A stretch of DNA of 50,081 bases from positions 1 to 50,081 of the forward strand of contig JAGAJA010000024.1 of NCBI GenBank assembly GCA_017829075.1, written 5' to 3'. This document shows, piece after piece, positions 32,073 through 42,457 of the stretch. Origin of the DNA: Oscillospiraceae bacterium. Its GTDB lineage: Bacteria > Bacillota_A > Clostridia > Oscillospirales > Ruminococcaceae. Position 1 is the first letter of the stretch; each line of letters opens with the position of its first letter. The notes below the pieces were generated by a model. The model saw nothing but the letters and a program-made list of their open reading frames with translations. It made no database searches and was not told where the DNA came from. The translations under genes were made by a program, and so were the position numbers.

Positions 32073-32220
32073 TTGGAATTTGTCGGGCGGGTACGCTTGC
32101 CAGCGACTTCCGCGCGAAGCGCAATTGTTTTTCGCTTCCTTTTGGCTTCCAAAAGGAAGCAGGGTGTGGGGCAGCGCCCCACCACTCAGCGCGGCAGCGG
32201 ACGTTACCCCGCCAAATTCA
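32073..32220. repeat. Large palindromic repeat, family 1, copy C (internally deleted, 148 bp)
   Basis: It starts with ttggaatttgtcgggcggg and runs through the cttccttttggcttccaaaaggaag and gtggggcagcgccccac parts of the left arm, then ends abruptly in cgccaaattca, a mutated right end. The centre and most of the right arm are missing, as in a deleted MITE. It lies between polA and the end of the next gene. Confidence 0.8.
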
Positions 32221-32775
32221 CAGCGCATTTCCGCTCAGATCATTCATTCTGATTTCATCAAGCACTTTCCGACTTAGCTTTTTCAGCATCAACATGGTAC
32301 AGAATCCGGTGAATGCTCCTCCGATTATCGCGGAAGCAAGCAATATCGGCGCATAGGCAAGCACCATGAAATTACCATAGATTATCACCGCCGTTACCAT
32401 CTGCCCGGCGATATGAGCAATAGCTCCGGCAACTCCGATGAACGGCAGCAGCTCCTCCCGCTTCTTTGCCGGGAGTATCCTCCGCAGCAGGATCATTACC
32501 CCAAGAGCACAGACGCCTCCCGCAACTCCATAAAACACATTCATCAACTTGCCGGTAATCAGCGCCGCAACAAAGCATCTCAGAATTACCACAATCAGCG
32601 CGTCTATCGAGCGCCATTTTCCGCCTATGTACAGAATGAACATAGTGACTATGTTCCCAAGTCCTACCCTTACGCCGGGAATAGGACATATCGGCGGGAG
32701 CCAGCTTTCGGCTGCGGACAGCACCGCCGCAATACATATAAACAGCGCACACAGCACTATCTTCTTAACCTTCAT
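32218..32775 (-). CDS. Gx transporter family membrane protein
   Basis: The 185-aa protein has five to six membrane segments and the pattern SAAESWLPPICPIPGVRVGLGNIVTMFILY, which marks the Gx transporter family (formerly called heptaprenyl diphosphate synthase component I). The fold is like ECF S components; the substrate is unknown. ATG 32775 is preferred over the GTG at 32784. It overlaps the end of the gene upstream by 11 bases. Confidence 0.85.
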   Translation of the reverse strand: MKVKKIVLCALFICIAAVLSAAESWLPPICPIPGVRVGLGNIVTMFILYIGGKWRSIDALIVVILRCFVAALITGKLMNVFYGVAGGVCALGVMILLRRILPAKKREELLPFIGVAGAIAHIAGQMVTAVIIYGNFMVLAYAPILLASAIIGGAFTGFCTMLMLKKLSRKVLDEIRMNDLSGNAL

Positions 32776-33400
32776 TGCTCTCACCCATTTTATTCTCCTG
32801 CTTCTCGTGGGGGGTATTCATTATCTGAGATACCCTCTCTGCGACAAGCATAAGCTCCGATTTCGGCTGGGGTTCAGGCTCCGGGGGAAGCTCCGGCTGA
32901 CTGACAGCTTCCGCCGCAGTATCAACCGCACCGCCGGTCAGCGTGTAATCCTCCGGAGTCAGCTTCACCGGCGGAAACTGAAGCAGATATTCTCTGAAAT
33001 AACCCGCCGCAAACCCGCACAGCGCGGCAGCAGCCGAAACCAGCATGGCAATGCCGCACAGCGTGAACAGCGTCCTGCCCAGAATAAAGCAGATGACCGA
33101 ATAAACCATATCAAGAATATAGCTTATCGTGCGGACAGCAAAATCTCCGGTAACCGCCATGAGCGCCGCTCCGGCAGAAGCCACAGCCCCCACAGTCAGA
33201 ATGATCCCGGTCACAGCCCCGCCCATGGCAAAGCCGCACACCACACAGACCAGAGCCGCCGCGCACTGAATATAAAAGCACGCGTGAATTACCCGGCGAA
33301 GCGCCCCCGCCCGCCTCTGCCGCGCAGAAACGAAGTCGGAAACTATGCTCTTTCCGTCGGTTTCAAAATGAATGAGCCGCTTTTTTATTCCGTCCAACAT
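32765..33400 (-). CDS. Predicted membrane protein, unknown function
   Basis: I do not recognise this 211-aa product. After a short basic N-terminus (MLDGIKKRLIHFETDGKSIV...RQRRAGALRR) come four hydrophobic segments (about residues 40-62, 66-88, 98-120, 125-150), then a Pro/Glu-rich tail (PELPPEPEPQPKSE) and an acidic end. ATG 33400 follows CGGAGTGAG. It is coupled to the Gx transporter gene by overlap. Confidence 0.65.
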   Translation of the reverse strand: MLDGIKKRLIHFETDGKSIVSDFVSARQRRAGALRRVIHACFYIQCAAALVCVVCGFAMGGAVTGIILTVGAVASAGAALMAVTGDFAVRTISYILDMVYSVICFILGRTLFTLCGIAMLVSAAAALCGFAAGYFREYLLQFPPVKLTPEDYTLTGGAVDTAAEAVSQPELPPEPEPQPKSELMLVAERVSQIMNTPHEKQENKMGESNEG

Positions 33401-33442
33401 CTTCTCACTCCGAATTAATCCAACCAAATCGTGCAAGCCTCT

Positions 33443-35356
33443 TTATAGCTCGTCTATTTCCTTAAGCCACAGCGCGGAGGAAGCGTCACTGGGCATTCTC
33501 CAGTCGCCCCTCGGCGAAAGCGTCACAGAACCGACCTTAACTCCGTCCGGCAGGCAGCTCCGCTTGAACTGCTGCGAGAAGAACCGGCGATAAAAGGTCT
33601 TGAGCCATTTCAGGATAGTTTCGCGGTCATAGCTGCCTGCAAACGCATACTCCGCCAGCCGCAGCACCTTTTTCGGCGGGAACGCCCACCTTATCCCATG
33701 GTACAGGAAGAAGTCGTGGAGCTCATAAGGTCCGACAAGATTCTCAGTGATCTGGGCAATGTTTCCGTTTTCGTCCGCCGGAAGCAATTCCGGACTTACC
33801 GGAGTGTCGTAAACGCTCATCAGCACGTCCCGAAGCTCCTTGTTTTCAACCGTTCCTGCGTAATATTTCACGATGTGCCGCACAAGAGTTTTCGGAACGG
33901 AAGCGTTCACGCCGTACATCGAGATGTGGTCGCCGTTATAGGTCGCCCAGCCCAGCGCCAGCTCCGACAGATCGCCGGTGCCGACAACCATGCCGTTTTC
34001 CGCGTTGGCAAGATCCATGAGTATCTTAGTGCGCTCCCTTGCCTGCGCGTTTTCATAGACCACGTTGCGGTCATTTTCGTCATGCCCGATGTCCGCGAAA
34101 TGCTGCTTTACCGCCGCCGCAATATCAATCACTCTGAGCTGCGTTCCGAGCAGCATACACAGCTTCTCCGCATTGCTGCGGGTGCGCTGGGTGGTGCCAA
34201 AGCATGGCATAGTCACCGCAAGAATATCGCTTGCCGGTCTGCCCAGAAGCTTCATTGCCTCCACGCTGACAAGCAGAGCAAGCGTTGAGTCAAGACCTCC
34301 GGAAATGCCGATAACAAGCGTTTTCGCATTTGTGTGGCGGACGCGCTTTTCCAGTCCGTGCGCCTGCATTGCAAGGATATCCTCGCACCGCTTGTCCATT
34401 TCTGCGCTGGTCTGCGGCACGAACGGAGTTCTCCGTACAGTCCTTGTCAGCTTGGTCGGTCTGACCCGCATATCAAACGGAATTCTTCTCATTCCCGGAC
34501 GAAGCCCTCCGGTGAAGCTGGTGTTCTTGCGGCGCTCTCCAGCAAGCTTCTTTACGTCTATTTCCGAAGTTGTAAGCCCGGTGGAATAAAGCGCGCTTTC
34601 CGCTAAAATATTTCCGTTCTCCGCAACGATATCATGCCCGCTGAACACAAGATCCTGCGTACTTTCTCCGGAACCCGCGCTGGAAAATACATAGCCGCAC
34701 AACAGCCTTGCGGACTGGCTGTTCACCAGCTCACGGCGGTAATCGAATTTGCCAATAGTTTCATTGCTGGCGGAAAGGTTAGCGATAACTGTCGCTCCCC
34801 CCAACGCAAGCGCAATGCTAGGCGGCTCGGCTGCCCATAAGTCCTCACAGACCTCCACCGCGAACACCAGCTCCGGCAGCTCTCTGCACTCGAACAGCAG
34901 ACCCAGTCCGAAAGGAACGCTCTCCCCGAACAATTCTATATCGAATTCACCATCCGGGGCGGCGGTGAAATGCCGCATTTCGTAAAATTCATTGTAATTC
35001 GGCAGGAACTTCTTCGGAACTACGCCGAGAATTTTCCCGTCCTTGATGACAACTGCGCAGTTGTAAAGCTCCCCGTGAAATCTCAGCGGACAGCCCACCG
35101 CCGTCAGCATATCCATGCCCTTTGTGTGCTCTGTAATGGCTTTCAGTGAATTCAGTGCTCCGTCCAGAAGCGCCTGCTGAAAGAACAGATCCTGACAGGT
35201 ATAGCCTGTAATGCACAGCTCCGGCAGCACCAGAATGCGCACTCCCTGCTGATAAGCGTTGTCGATCATAGCGGTTATCTGACCGCGGTTGTAATCACAG
35301 TCAGCGACCTTTATATCCGGCGTTCCGGCAGAAACTTTTACAAATCCGTCCTGCAT
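33443..35356 (-). CDS. nadE: Glutamine-dependent NAD+ synthase
   Basis: NadE amidates deamido-NAD+ to NAD+. The 637-aa protein joins an N-terminal nitrilase-fold glutaminase (Glu in LPELCITGY, Lys in KKFLPNYNEFYE, Cys in VEVCEDLW) to a C-terminal synthetase with the P-loop GISGGLDSTLAL near residue 352 and GTGDLSELALGW. Length fits the long form. It has a sigma-A promoter (35410-35438) and a GAGGAGAT site. Confidence 0.96.
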   Translation of the reverse strand: MQDGFVKVSAGTPDIKVADCDYNRGQITAMIDNAYQQGVRILVLPELCITGYTCQDLFFQQALLDGALNSLKAITEHTKGMDMLTAVGCPLRFHGELYNCAVVIKDGKILGVVPKKFLPNYNEFYEMRHFTAAPDGEFDIELFGESVPFGLGLLFECRELPELVFAVEVCEDLWAAEPPSIALALGGATVIANLSASNETIGKFDYRRELVNSQSARLLCGYVFSSAGSGESTQDLVFSGHDIVAENGNILAESALYSTGLTTSEIDVKKLAGERRKNTSFTGGLRPGMRRIPFDMRVRPTKLTRTVRRTPFVPQTSAEMDKRCEDILAMQAHGLEKRVRHTNAKTLVIGISGGLDSTLALLVSVEAMKLLGRPASDILAVTMPCFGTTQRTRSNAEKLCMLLGTQLRVIDIAAAVKQHFADIGHDENDRNVVYENAQARERTKILMDLANAENGMVVGTGDLSELALGWATYNGDHISMYGVNASVPKTLVRHIVKYYAGTVENKELRDVLMSVYDTPVSPELLPADENGNIAQITENLVGPYELHDFFLYHGIRWAFPPKKVLRLAEYAFAGSYDRETILKWLKTFYRRFFSQQFKRSCLPDGVKVGSVTLSPRGDWRMPSDASSALWLKEIDEL

Positions 35357-35409
35357 TTTTATATCTCCTCTTTTGGCTGATTTCTATTTTATATTGTTAT
35401 CCATTTTAT

Positions 35410-35438
35410 ATTATATACATTTTTTCGCAGAAAATCAA
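35410..35438 (-). promoter_or_regulatory. Sigma-A promoter of nadE
   Basis: TTGATT (35433-35438), 17-base spacer and TATAAT (35410-35415) on the minus strand. Confidence 0.8.
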
Positions 35439-35510
35439 GAGTTTACAGTGGGATTTTTACAACATTTTTATGCAAAAACAATCGGGGAAAGTCTTTGATT
35501 TTGAGGTTAA

Positions 35511-36070
35511 TTGGAATTTGTCGGGCGGGTTTCCGTTTGCAGCTCCGCGCGAAGCGCGGAAAATGCTTTTCGCTTCCTTTTGGCTTCCAAAAGGAAGCGG
35601 GGTGTGGGGCAGCGCCCCACCACTCAGCGCGATAGCGCGTAAACGCGTCAGAAGCGCTAAAGGGGTACGGGTCGGGGGACAAACGGAACGTTTGTCGTTG
35701 AAACAAGAGTTTTCCCCCGGTCTGTGGCTGCTGTAAGCAGCCACAGACAACTATTTCGCCGCGCGTTTTCGGAGGGGGCTTGCAACTCTCCCTATCAGAT
35801 TTGCACCTCCAAATTAAAACGTATCACACATTATATAGGAGTTTGTCAATGCCTGCTCCGCAGTCATTGACAGGGGGAAAACTCTTGTTTTCCCCCTGTA
35901 ACCCCTTTAGCGCTTTTTACGCGTATAGCGGCGCTCCGCGCCGAGTAGCGCGCCTACGCGCGAGTGGTGGGGCTTTGCCCCACACCCTACTTCCTTTTGT
36001 GCCAAAAGGAAGCGAAAAGCGTTCCGCGCGAAGAGCGGAGTTGCGTGTCAAGGCACTCGACAAATTCCAA
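35511..36070. repeat. Large palindromic repeat, family 1, copy D
   Basis: A complete 560-bp copy, from ttggaatttgtcg to cgacaaattccaa. The centre (about 35755-35850: ctccctatcagatttgcacctcc...) matches copy E and differs from A and B, so there are two subfamilies. It carries the gacaaacggaacgtttgtc insert also seen in copy A. It lies between the nadE promoter region and the guaB terminator. Confidence 0.9.
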
Positions 36071-36077
36071 TTTATAC

Positions 36078-36107
36078 AACAAAAACCGCAGCCATTCGGC
36101 TGCGGTT
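36078..36107 (-). terminator. Intrinsic terminator of guaB
   Basis: accgcagcc and ggctgcggt stem with a 4-base loop; T run on the minus strand. Confidence 0.9.
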
Positions 36108-36126
36108 CCGTTGTAACTCATTAAAA

Positions 36127-37620
<1,494 letters not shown>

Positions 37621-37689
37621 TCATCTTCGCCTGCGCAGTATGGTCTGCGTCTTTTCTTTTTTCTGGAATTTCCTCGTAATAAGGAAAAA

Positions 37690-37749
37690 AGCCGCTGAGT
37701 ACATAGATGTATCATGGCTTTCCATTTTGCGGCAGCGACTTTACTGCCG
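37690..37749 (-). promoter_or_regulatory. Possible attenuator in the guaB leader
   Basis: In transcript order, CGGCAG (37749-37744) can pair with CUGCCG (37735-37730), or the overlapping AGUCGCUG (37740-37733) can pair with CAGCGGCU (37697-37690), which is followed by UUUUUU. The two stems exclude each other, as antiterminator and terminator do. The loop between holds small stems (AUGG/CCAU and ACAU/AUGU). It lies just after the promoter. No known riboswitch was recognised. Confidence 0.5.
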
Positions 37750-37766
37750 AAAGATATATTGTTATT

Positions 37767-37795
37767 ATTATATCACTAAACCTCTTTTTTTTCAA
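37767..37795 (-). promoter_or_regulatory. Sigma-A promoter of guaB
   Basis: TTGAAA (37790-37795), 17-base spacer, TATAAT (37767-37772) on the minus strand; gives a leader of about 160 bases. Confidence 0.8.
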
Positions 37796-37900
37796 GCGCA
37801 AACCCGCAGAAAAATATACAAATATCTTTCAGATTTTTAGACCTATTTCGGAAATTTTCACGCTTTCCCCAAAAATTATAAAAAATTTGACTTCACCTTA

Positions 37901-37929
37901 TTGACGAAAAAAGATATTTATTATAGAAT
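37901..37929 (+). promoter_or_regulatory. Sigma-A promoter of the rpe operon
   Basis: ttgacg (37901-37906), 17-base spacer, tagaat (37924-37929). A further tataat lies at about 37965. The leader then holds a tgcaggc/gcctgca hairpin (37976-38001) before the ribosome site. Confidence 0.65.
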
Positions 37930-38040
37930 ATATATATGTATGGGCGGATAAAACCCGCATCTGACGTATAATAAATGCAGGCGTTCACAGTAATGCCTGC
38001 ACGGAGATTACATAAAATTTACAAACAAGGAAATGATAAT

Positions 38041-38709
38041 ATGATAAAAACCTCTGCTTCGCTGCTTGCCTGCGATCTCGCCGATATTTCCGGTGAGATA
38101 TCCCGCTGCAAAGCCGCTAAGGTTGACTGGATACATTTTGACGTGATGGACGGCAGGTTTGTGGAACAGATAACCTACGGAAGCCCGGTGCTTAAAAGCG
38201 TCAGGGCAGCTACCGATATGTTCCTTGACGCGCATCTGATGGTAGAAGATCCCGCTTCGCAGATAAAATTCTTCGCGCAGGCGGGAGCTGACCTTATCGA
38301 CTTTCATATAGAGAGCCGCTGCGAACCTGCGGAGCTGCTGAAAGAAATACGCTCCCTCGGCATAAAATCGGCGCTAGCCGTAAAGCCCGCAACTCCAATA
38401 GAGGAGGTATACCCCTATCTTGAACTGTGCGACATGGTGCTTGTGATGACTGTCGAGCCGGGGTACGGCGGACAGGCGTTCATTCCGGAAACTCTGGACA
38501 AGATACGCGACCTCAGGAATACCGCCGACAGCCGTGGACTGAAAAACCTCGATATCGAGGTGGACGGCGGAATAAACGACAAGACTGCGCCCCTCGCAAA
38601 AGCCGCCGGAGCCAACGTGCTGGTAGCCGGAACAGGGCTTTTCAAGGCGGCAGACATGGCGCTGGCAAACACCCTGCTCAAAGCCCCGCAGAAAGGAGCG
38701 CCATGCTGA
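38041..38709 (+). CDS. rpe: Ribulose-phosphate 3-epimerase
   Basis: Rpe interconverts ribulose 5-phosphate and xylulose 5-phosphate. The 222-aa TIM-barrel protein has the family marks SASLLACDLADI, HFDVMDGRFV, DAHLMVEDP, VMTVEPGYGGQAF and DIEVDGGIND. ATG 38041 follows AAGGAAATGATAAT; the in-frame region upstream is leader sequence. Its last codons overlap the start of the RnfD-like gene. Confidence 0.96.
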   Translation: MIKTSASLLACDLADISGEISRCKAAKVDWIHFDVMDGRFVEQITYGSPVLKSVRAATDMFLDAHLMVEDPASQIKFFAQAGADLIDFHIESRCEPAELLKEIRSLGIKSALAVKPATPIEEVYPYLELCDMVLVMTVEPGYGGQAFIPETLDKIRDLRNTADSRGLKNLDIEVDGGINDKTAPLAKAAGANVLVAGTGLFKAADMALANTLLKAPQKGAPC

Positions 38710-39833
38710 CTCCAATAAATATACGCGACCCGCGCAAGCTTTACATGGAGCGCTTCGTGTTCATGGCGGCGCTGCTCATTCCGGCGGTGTTCCGGGGCGG
38801 AGTCAGACCGCTTATCGTTTGCGCGCTGTGTGTTGTGTTCTGTATGCTGTGCGACTGGATCTGCTGCAAAATACGAAAGATAAGATACGACGCAAAAGAC
38901 CCGGCGGTTTGGTGCTGGGGTCTTACCGTTGGAATGCTGATGCCATCGGGAATACCGTTCCAGCTTACCGCGGTGGCGGCGGTAATATGTATAGCTGTCG
39001 GAAAGCACATCTTCGGCGGAAATGAAAACCTCATGTTCTGCCCACCGGCTATCGCTGCGGCATTCCTCATCATCTGCTATCCCGGAGATATGCTTTACTA
39101 TCCCAAAGCCGGGGAAATGATCCCGGTGTTCTCCGAATATGAGGGCACTCTCACCCGTTCGGTGGAATACACCATAAAACTTGGCACAGTACCCACCCAG
39201 TCGATGCTTGATATTTTCCTCGGAAACACTCCCGGAGCAATCGGCGCAGTGAATATCCTGATAATTCTGGTGATCGGCGTTTGTATGCTGATAAAGCACA
39301 GCACCAGCTTCACCGCTATGATATCCTGCCTTGCCTCTGTCTGCGCGATCTCCGCAGTATATCCCAGAATTGACGTTCCACCGCTCATGTCGGTATTCTA
39401 TGAGCTCTCAAGCGGATTTCTGCTGTTCGGGATAATCTTCATGTCGGCGGAACCGTATCTTCTTCCGAAGCGCCGCGCCGCAAGGGTCATCTACGGAGTT
39501 GTGCTGGGCTACACAGTTATGATGTTCCGGTATTTCGGACAGGTGGAAGGGTGCTTTGTATTCGCGCTGCTGATAACAAACGCGCTTTCCCCCTGCTTTG
39601 ACACGATTGTTGAGAATATACTCTACTGGAAGAAAAACTACATCAGCTCTTTCGAGGGTAACAAGACCAAAGCCCAGCAGGGAGGCATAAAGCTCACAGA
39701 CACGCAGGAGATACAGCTCCCTGAGAAATACCGCTACAACACCCCGCCGATAGACGGAAAGGTAAAGCGCCACAAGCGCCGCAAACCCGAAAGCAGCCCA
39801 AAGCCACAGGACAAGGAGGACGAAAATGAATAA
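38703..39833 (+). CDS. Divergent RnfD/NqrB-like membrane subunit
   Basis: The 376-aa protein has about nine membrane segments. It keeps the RnfD-type sequence HIFGGNENLMFCPPAIAAAFL and a SMLDIFLGNTPGAIGAVNILIILVIG stretch that aligns with the lflGn-pGsiGE-saLaiLig region of RnfD, but the acidic residue after GxIG is missing. The covalent-flavin threonine motif (SGAT-like) is not evident. The C-terminal tail is basic and Pro-rich (KVKRHKRRKPESSPKPQ). It starts inside the end of rpe and overlaps the next gene. It is probably an Rnf-like electron-transfer or derived ion-coupling subunit. Confidence 0.8.
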   Translation: MLTPINIRDPRKLYMERFVFMAALLIPAVFRGGVRPLIVCALCVVFCMLCDWICCKIRKIRYDAKDPAVWCWGLTVGMLMPSGIPFQLTAVAAVICIAVGKHIFGGNENLMFCPPAIAAAFLIICYPGDMLYYPKAGEMIPVFSEYEGTLTRSVEYTIKLGTVPTQSMLDIFLGNTPGAIGAVNILIILVIGVCMLIKHSTSFTAMISCLASVCAISAVYPRIDVPPLMSVFYELSSGFLLFGIIFMSAEPYLLPKRRAARVIYGVVLGYTVMMFRYFGQVEGCFVFALLITNALSPCFDTIVENILYWKKNYISSFEGNKTKAQQGGIKLTDTQEIQLPEKYRYNTPPIDGKVKRHKRRKPESSPKPQDKEDENE

Positions 39834-40461
39834 TAAACCCTCCGGAAAGATCAGCCTTGACGGACTGTTCCGTCAGAATATCGTCCTGATGAGCGGGCTT
39901 GTCACCGCGCCGATAGTTGTTGCCGCGACCTCGTTCGAGCGGGCGCTGGTGCTGACCCTCAGCTTTCTGATGATCTCCTACTCGTCTATTCTGATCTGCC
40001 GGTTTATACCGCGCAGAATAGTATACACTGTTCGCATAATAATCTATGTGGCGGTCGCCGCAGCGATGTATATTCCAACCGCGCTGCTGCTCAATGCGCT
40101 GTTCCCTGAAACTGCCTCCGCGGTTTCAATTTATATCGAAATAATCGTGGTAAATTCCCTCATTCTTGCGAAAACCGAGAGCCGCTTCTACCTCATGCCC
40201 TATGGAGAAATGGCGGTGGACGCGCTGATATACGTTCTCGGCTACGCAATGGCGGCGTTCGCCGTGGGAATTATCAGAGAATTTCTCGCATTCGGCTCGC
40301 TTTTCGGACTCAGAATATGCGACGCTCCCATGCCGGCGGCTAAAACTCCGTTCTTTGGTTTCCTGCTGCTGGGTATCCTCGCAGCGGTCTGCCGGGCAAT
40401 AACAACCCGCCGCCGCACCCGCTCCGAAAACTCCGACATAATCCGAAAGGGGGCGGAGTGA
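39826..40461 (+). CDS. RnfE/NqrD-like membrane subunit
   Basis: The 211-aa protein has six hydrophobic segments and fits the Rnf-Nqr superfamily shared by RnfA and RnfE: RQNIVLMSGLVTAPIVVAAT at the N-terminus, and IIVVNSLILAKTESRF in the middle (where RnfE has the N-C-x-x-x-G-R-A segment; the cysteine is replaced by Ser). The missing cysteine would remove a ligand of the RnfA/E iron centre. It overlaps both neighbours by a few bases. Confidence 0.75.
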   Translation: MNNKPSGKISLDGLFRQNIVLMSGLVTAPIVVAATSFERALVLTLSFLMISYSSILICRFIPRRIVYTVRIIIYVAVAAAMYIPTALLLNALFPETASAVSIYIEIIVVNSLILAKTESRFYLMPYGEMAVDALIYVLGYAMAAFAVGIIREFLAFGSLFGLRICDAPMPAAKTPFFGFLLLGILAAVCRAITTRRRTRSENSDIIRKGAE

Positions 40462-41054
40462 TGGAAGTACTCGCAAAGATCATCGCTGTCGCTATGGTGT
40501 CGGTGTTCGTCCAGAATGCGATCTTTGACCGCGCCTTCGGCAGCAATGTGGCAATATATGCTTCCCGCAAAAACGGCACCGTTATTGGCTTCACGCTGGG
40601 AATAACTGCAATGACCACCATTGCGAGCGTGATTTCATTCTTTGTGGATCAGGCGCTGCTGCCCACCGAGTTCGGCTGGCTGTTCATGCCGCTGATATAC
40701 GCAGGGATAATCAGCGTTCTGTATATTCTCGGTCTGCTGTTCCTGTGGAGAGTTTTCCCGAAACTCTTCAAGAAAATAAGGAAATACGTTCACCTCGCGA
40801 TCTTCAACTGCACCGTAATCGGCGCTCTGTTCCTGAATTCCAACTACGGCAGCGACATCTGGTCTTATCTTGGCTACGGCTTCGGCACCGGAATAGGCTT
40901 CTTCCTTGCCTGCTTCCTGCTGAATATCGCAAGAGAAAAGCTGGACAGCGAAAAGATACCCAAAGTATTCCGCGGATATCCTATCATGCTGATCTACATC
41001 GGCGTGGTTTCGCTGGCATTCTACGCGCTGGCGGGCTATACCGTAGATTTCTAG
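40461..41054 (+). CDS. RnfA/NqrE-like membrane subunit
   Basis: The 197-aa protein has six membrane segments and aligns with RnfA. VFVQNAIFDRAFG (residues 15-27) stands for the N-terminal N-N-x-x-L-x-x-x-x-G segment, and AIFNCTVIGALFLN (about 115) keeps the N-C-x-x-x-G motif. The first cysteine of the RnfA pair is absent in QNAIF. With the two genes upstream this makes a D-E-A triad without RnfB, RnfC or RnfG. ATG 40461 follows GGGGGCGGAG. Confidence 0.78.
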   Translation: MEVLAKIIAVAMVSVFVQNAIFDRAFGSNVAIYASRKNGTVIGFTLGITAMTTIASVISFFVDQALLPTEFGWLFMPLIYAGIISVLYILGLLFLWRVFPKLFKKIRKYVHLAIFNCTVIGALFLNSNYGSDIWSYLGYGFGTGIGFFLACFLLNIAREKLDSEKIPKVFRGYPIMLIYIGVVSLAFYALAGYTVDF

Positions 41055-41116
41055 GTACACGCTGAGCGAGTATGCGCGTTTGAGCGCGGCAAATTTGGTT
41101 TGATCAGCGTTTCCCT
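41053..41116. repeat. Short palindromic repeat, family 2, copy 3 (partial)
   Basis: gtacacgctgagcgagtatgcgcgtttga...tgatcagcgtttccc shares the ends and the gagtatgcgcgtttga centre (in opposite orientation) with the copies at 5994 and 9596, but is shorter. It directly follows the stop of the RnfA-like gene. Confidence 0.7.
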
Positions 41117-41152
41117 AGTCCACTACGCATTTCATCAATATACGGAGATATC

Positions 41153-42349
41153 ATGAAGAAAAAGAACATCAAAATCAAACACCGGAAATACAGCCTGTAT
41201 CAGCGAAAAAAAAGCAAGGGCAGAAAAGTCCTCACCATTCTGCTGATGATAGTGCTTGTCGCCGGACTATGCGTACTCGGCTATGGGCTGGGACGCCCTC
41301 TTGTGGAATATTTCAGTGGCGGCGCCAGCGAATCTGAGCCAAGCTCCGCGTGGACTCCACCTACCTCCTCGGAAACCGAAAATTCATCTGAGGCGGAATC
41401 CTCCGACACACCAAGCGACAGCGACACCTCCGAGCCGACCTCGGAACCGCAGCCGGAGGTCAAGACTGCCAGCGCGTTCATTCTTCCGGAAAGCGCTGTG
41501 ACAAGCTCCGAGAGCCTTAACAGCGCCCTTGCCGCAGCGAAGAACGGCGGTTACACTGACATTACAGTTACCCTCAAGGACGAAATCGGTAATTTCCTGT
41601 ACAAGACCGGAGTTTCCGGAGTATCCGAAGCTCAGATCACCGGCAGCCTTACAGCAAAGCAGATCGCCGATATCATCACAAAGGCGGGATTCACTCCCCG
41701 CGCGAGAATAAACACCCTGCTCGACCGCACCTCCCAGACCTACGGCGGTGAATATATCTGCTATATGATTGCGGACGGCGGTATCTGGCATGATTTCTAT
41801 GTTAATCAGGGTGGAAAATCATGGCTCAGCCCGTTTGAAAAGGGAACTGCGGATTATCTCGCCGCGATAACCTCCGAGCTTTCCGAAGCCGGCTTCAAGA
41901 GCATAGTTCTCGCAAACACCGTGTACCCGACGTTTAATCCGCAGGACTATACAAACTTCCTGCGCCAGCTCAGCATAGCCGACAGCAGCGCCCGACTGGA
42001 GGCGCTCTGGAACGTAGTTTCCGCCTGTGACAAGGCTGCGGAGTCCGGCGGAGCGGAGCTTCTTCTTGAGATGAACGACACAGATCTGTTCGCGGCTGAC
42101 AAGGGACTTACCTCAGCGGAGCTTGCCGGGGACAAGGCAAAGCTCAAGACGGTTTCACTGCTTGTGGACTTTACACCGGGGGACAAGACCGGATACGGCG
42201 AAACAATGACGTTCATCGGAAAAACCTCGGCTATGTATTCCGGGCAGAGCTTCTCGGTAAGAATAAAGACCTCCGGCTTCTCGGAGTCCGCCCTTGCCGA
42301 AGTCCGCAAAGCCTTTGCAGATTCCGGGATCACAGTTTTTTCTGAATAA
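41153..42349 (+). CDS. Membrane-anchored protein with glycoside-hydrolase-like barrel
   Basis: The 398-aa protein has a very basic N-terminus (MKKKNIKIKHRKYSLYQRKKSKGRK), one membrane segment (about 26-46), a Ser/Glu/Pro-rich linker (about 57-105), and an extracytoplasmic domain. That domain resembles the putative glycoside-hydrolase (DUF4015-like) TIM barrel: repeated strands such as YTDITVTLKDEIG, GFTPRARIN, WLSPFEKGTADYLAAITSEL, FKSIVLANTVYPT and LKTVSLLVDF. Active-site acids are not clear. GGAGAT lies before the ATG. Confidence 0.55.
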   Translation: MKKKNIKIKHRKYSLYQRKKSKGRKVLTILLMIVLVAGLCVLGYGLGRPLVEYFSGGASESEPSSAWTPPTSSETENSSEAESSDTPSDSDTSEPTSEPQPEVKTASAFILPESAVTSSESLNSALAAAKNGGYTDITVTLKDEIGNFLYKTGVSGVSEAQITGSLTAKQIADIITKAGFTPRARINTLLDRTSQTYGGEYICYMIADGGIWHDFYVNQGGKSWLSPFEKGTADYLAAITSELSEAGFKSIVLANTVYPTFNPQDYTNFLRQLSIADSSARLEALWNVVSACDKAAESGGAELLLEMNDTDLFAADKGLTSAELAGDKAKLKTVSLLVDFTPGDKTGYGETMTFIGKTSAMYSGQSFSVRIKTSGFSESALAEVRKAFADSGITVFSE

Positions 42350-42373
42350 TCGGTGAAAATTTTTCCAAGACAC

Positions 42374-42402
42374 TTGATTTATCGGGCTGTATAGGTTATA
42401 AT
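42374..42402 (+). promoter_or_regulatory. Sigma-A promoter of yajC
   Basis: ttgatt (42374-42379), 17-base spacer, tataat (42397-42402). Confidence 0.85.
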
Positions 42403-42457
42403 AGTAAAGGTAGTTTAAAAAAATGCCGTCAACGGCAGAAAATGTGGAGGACAAATA

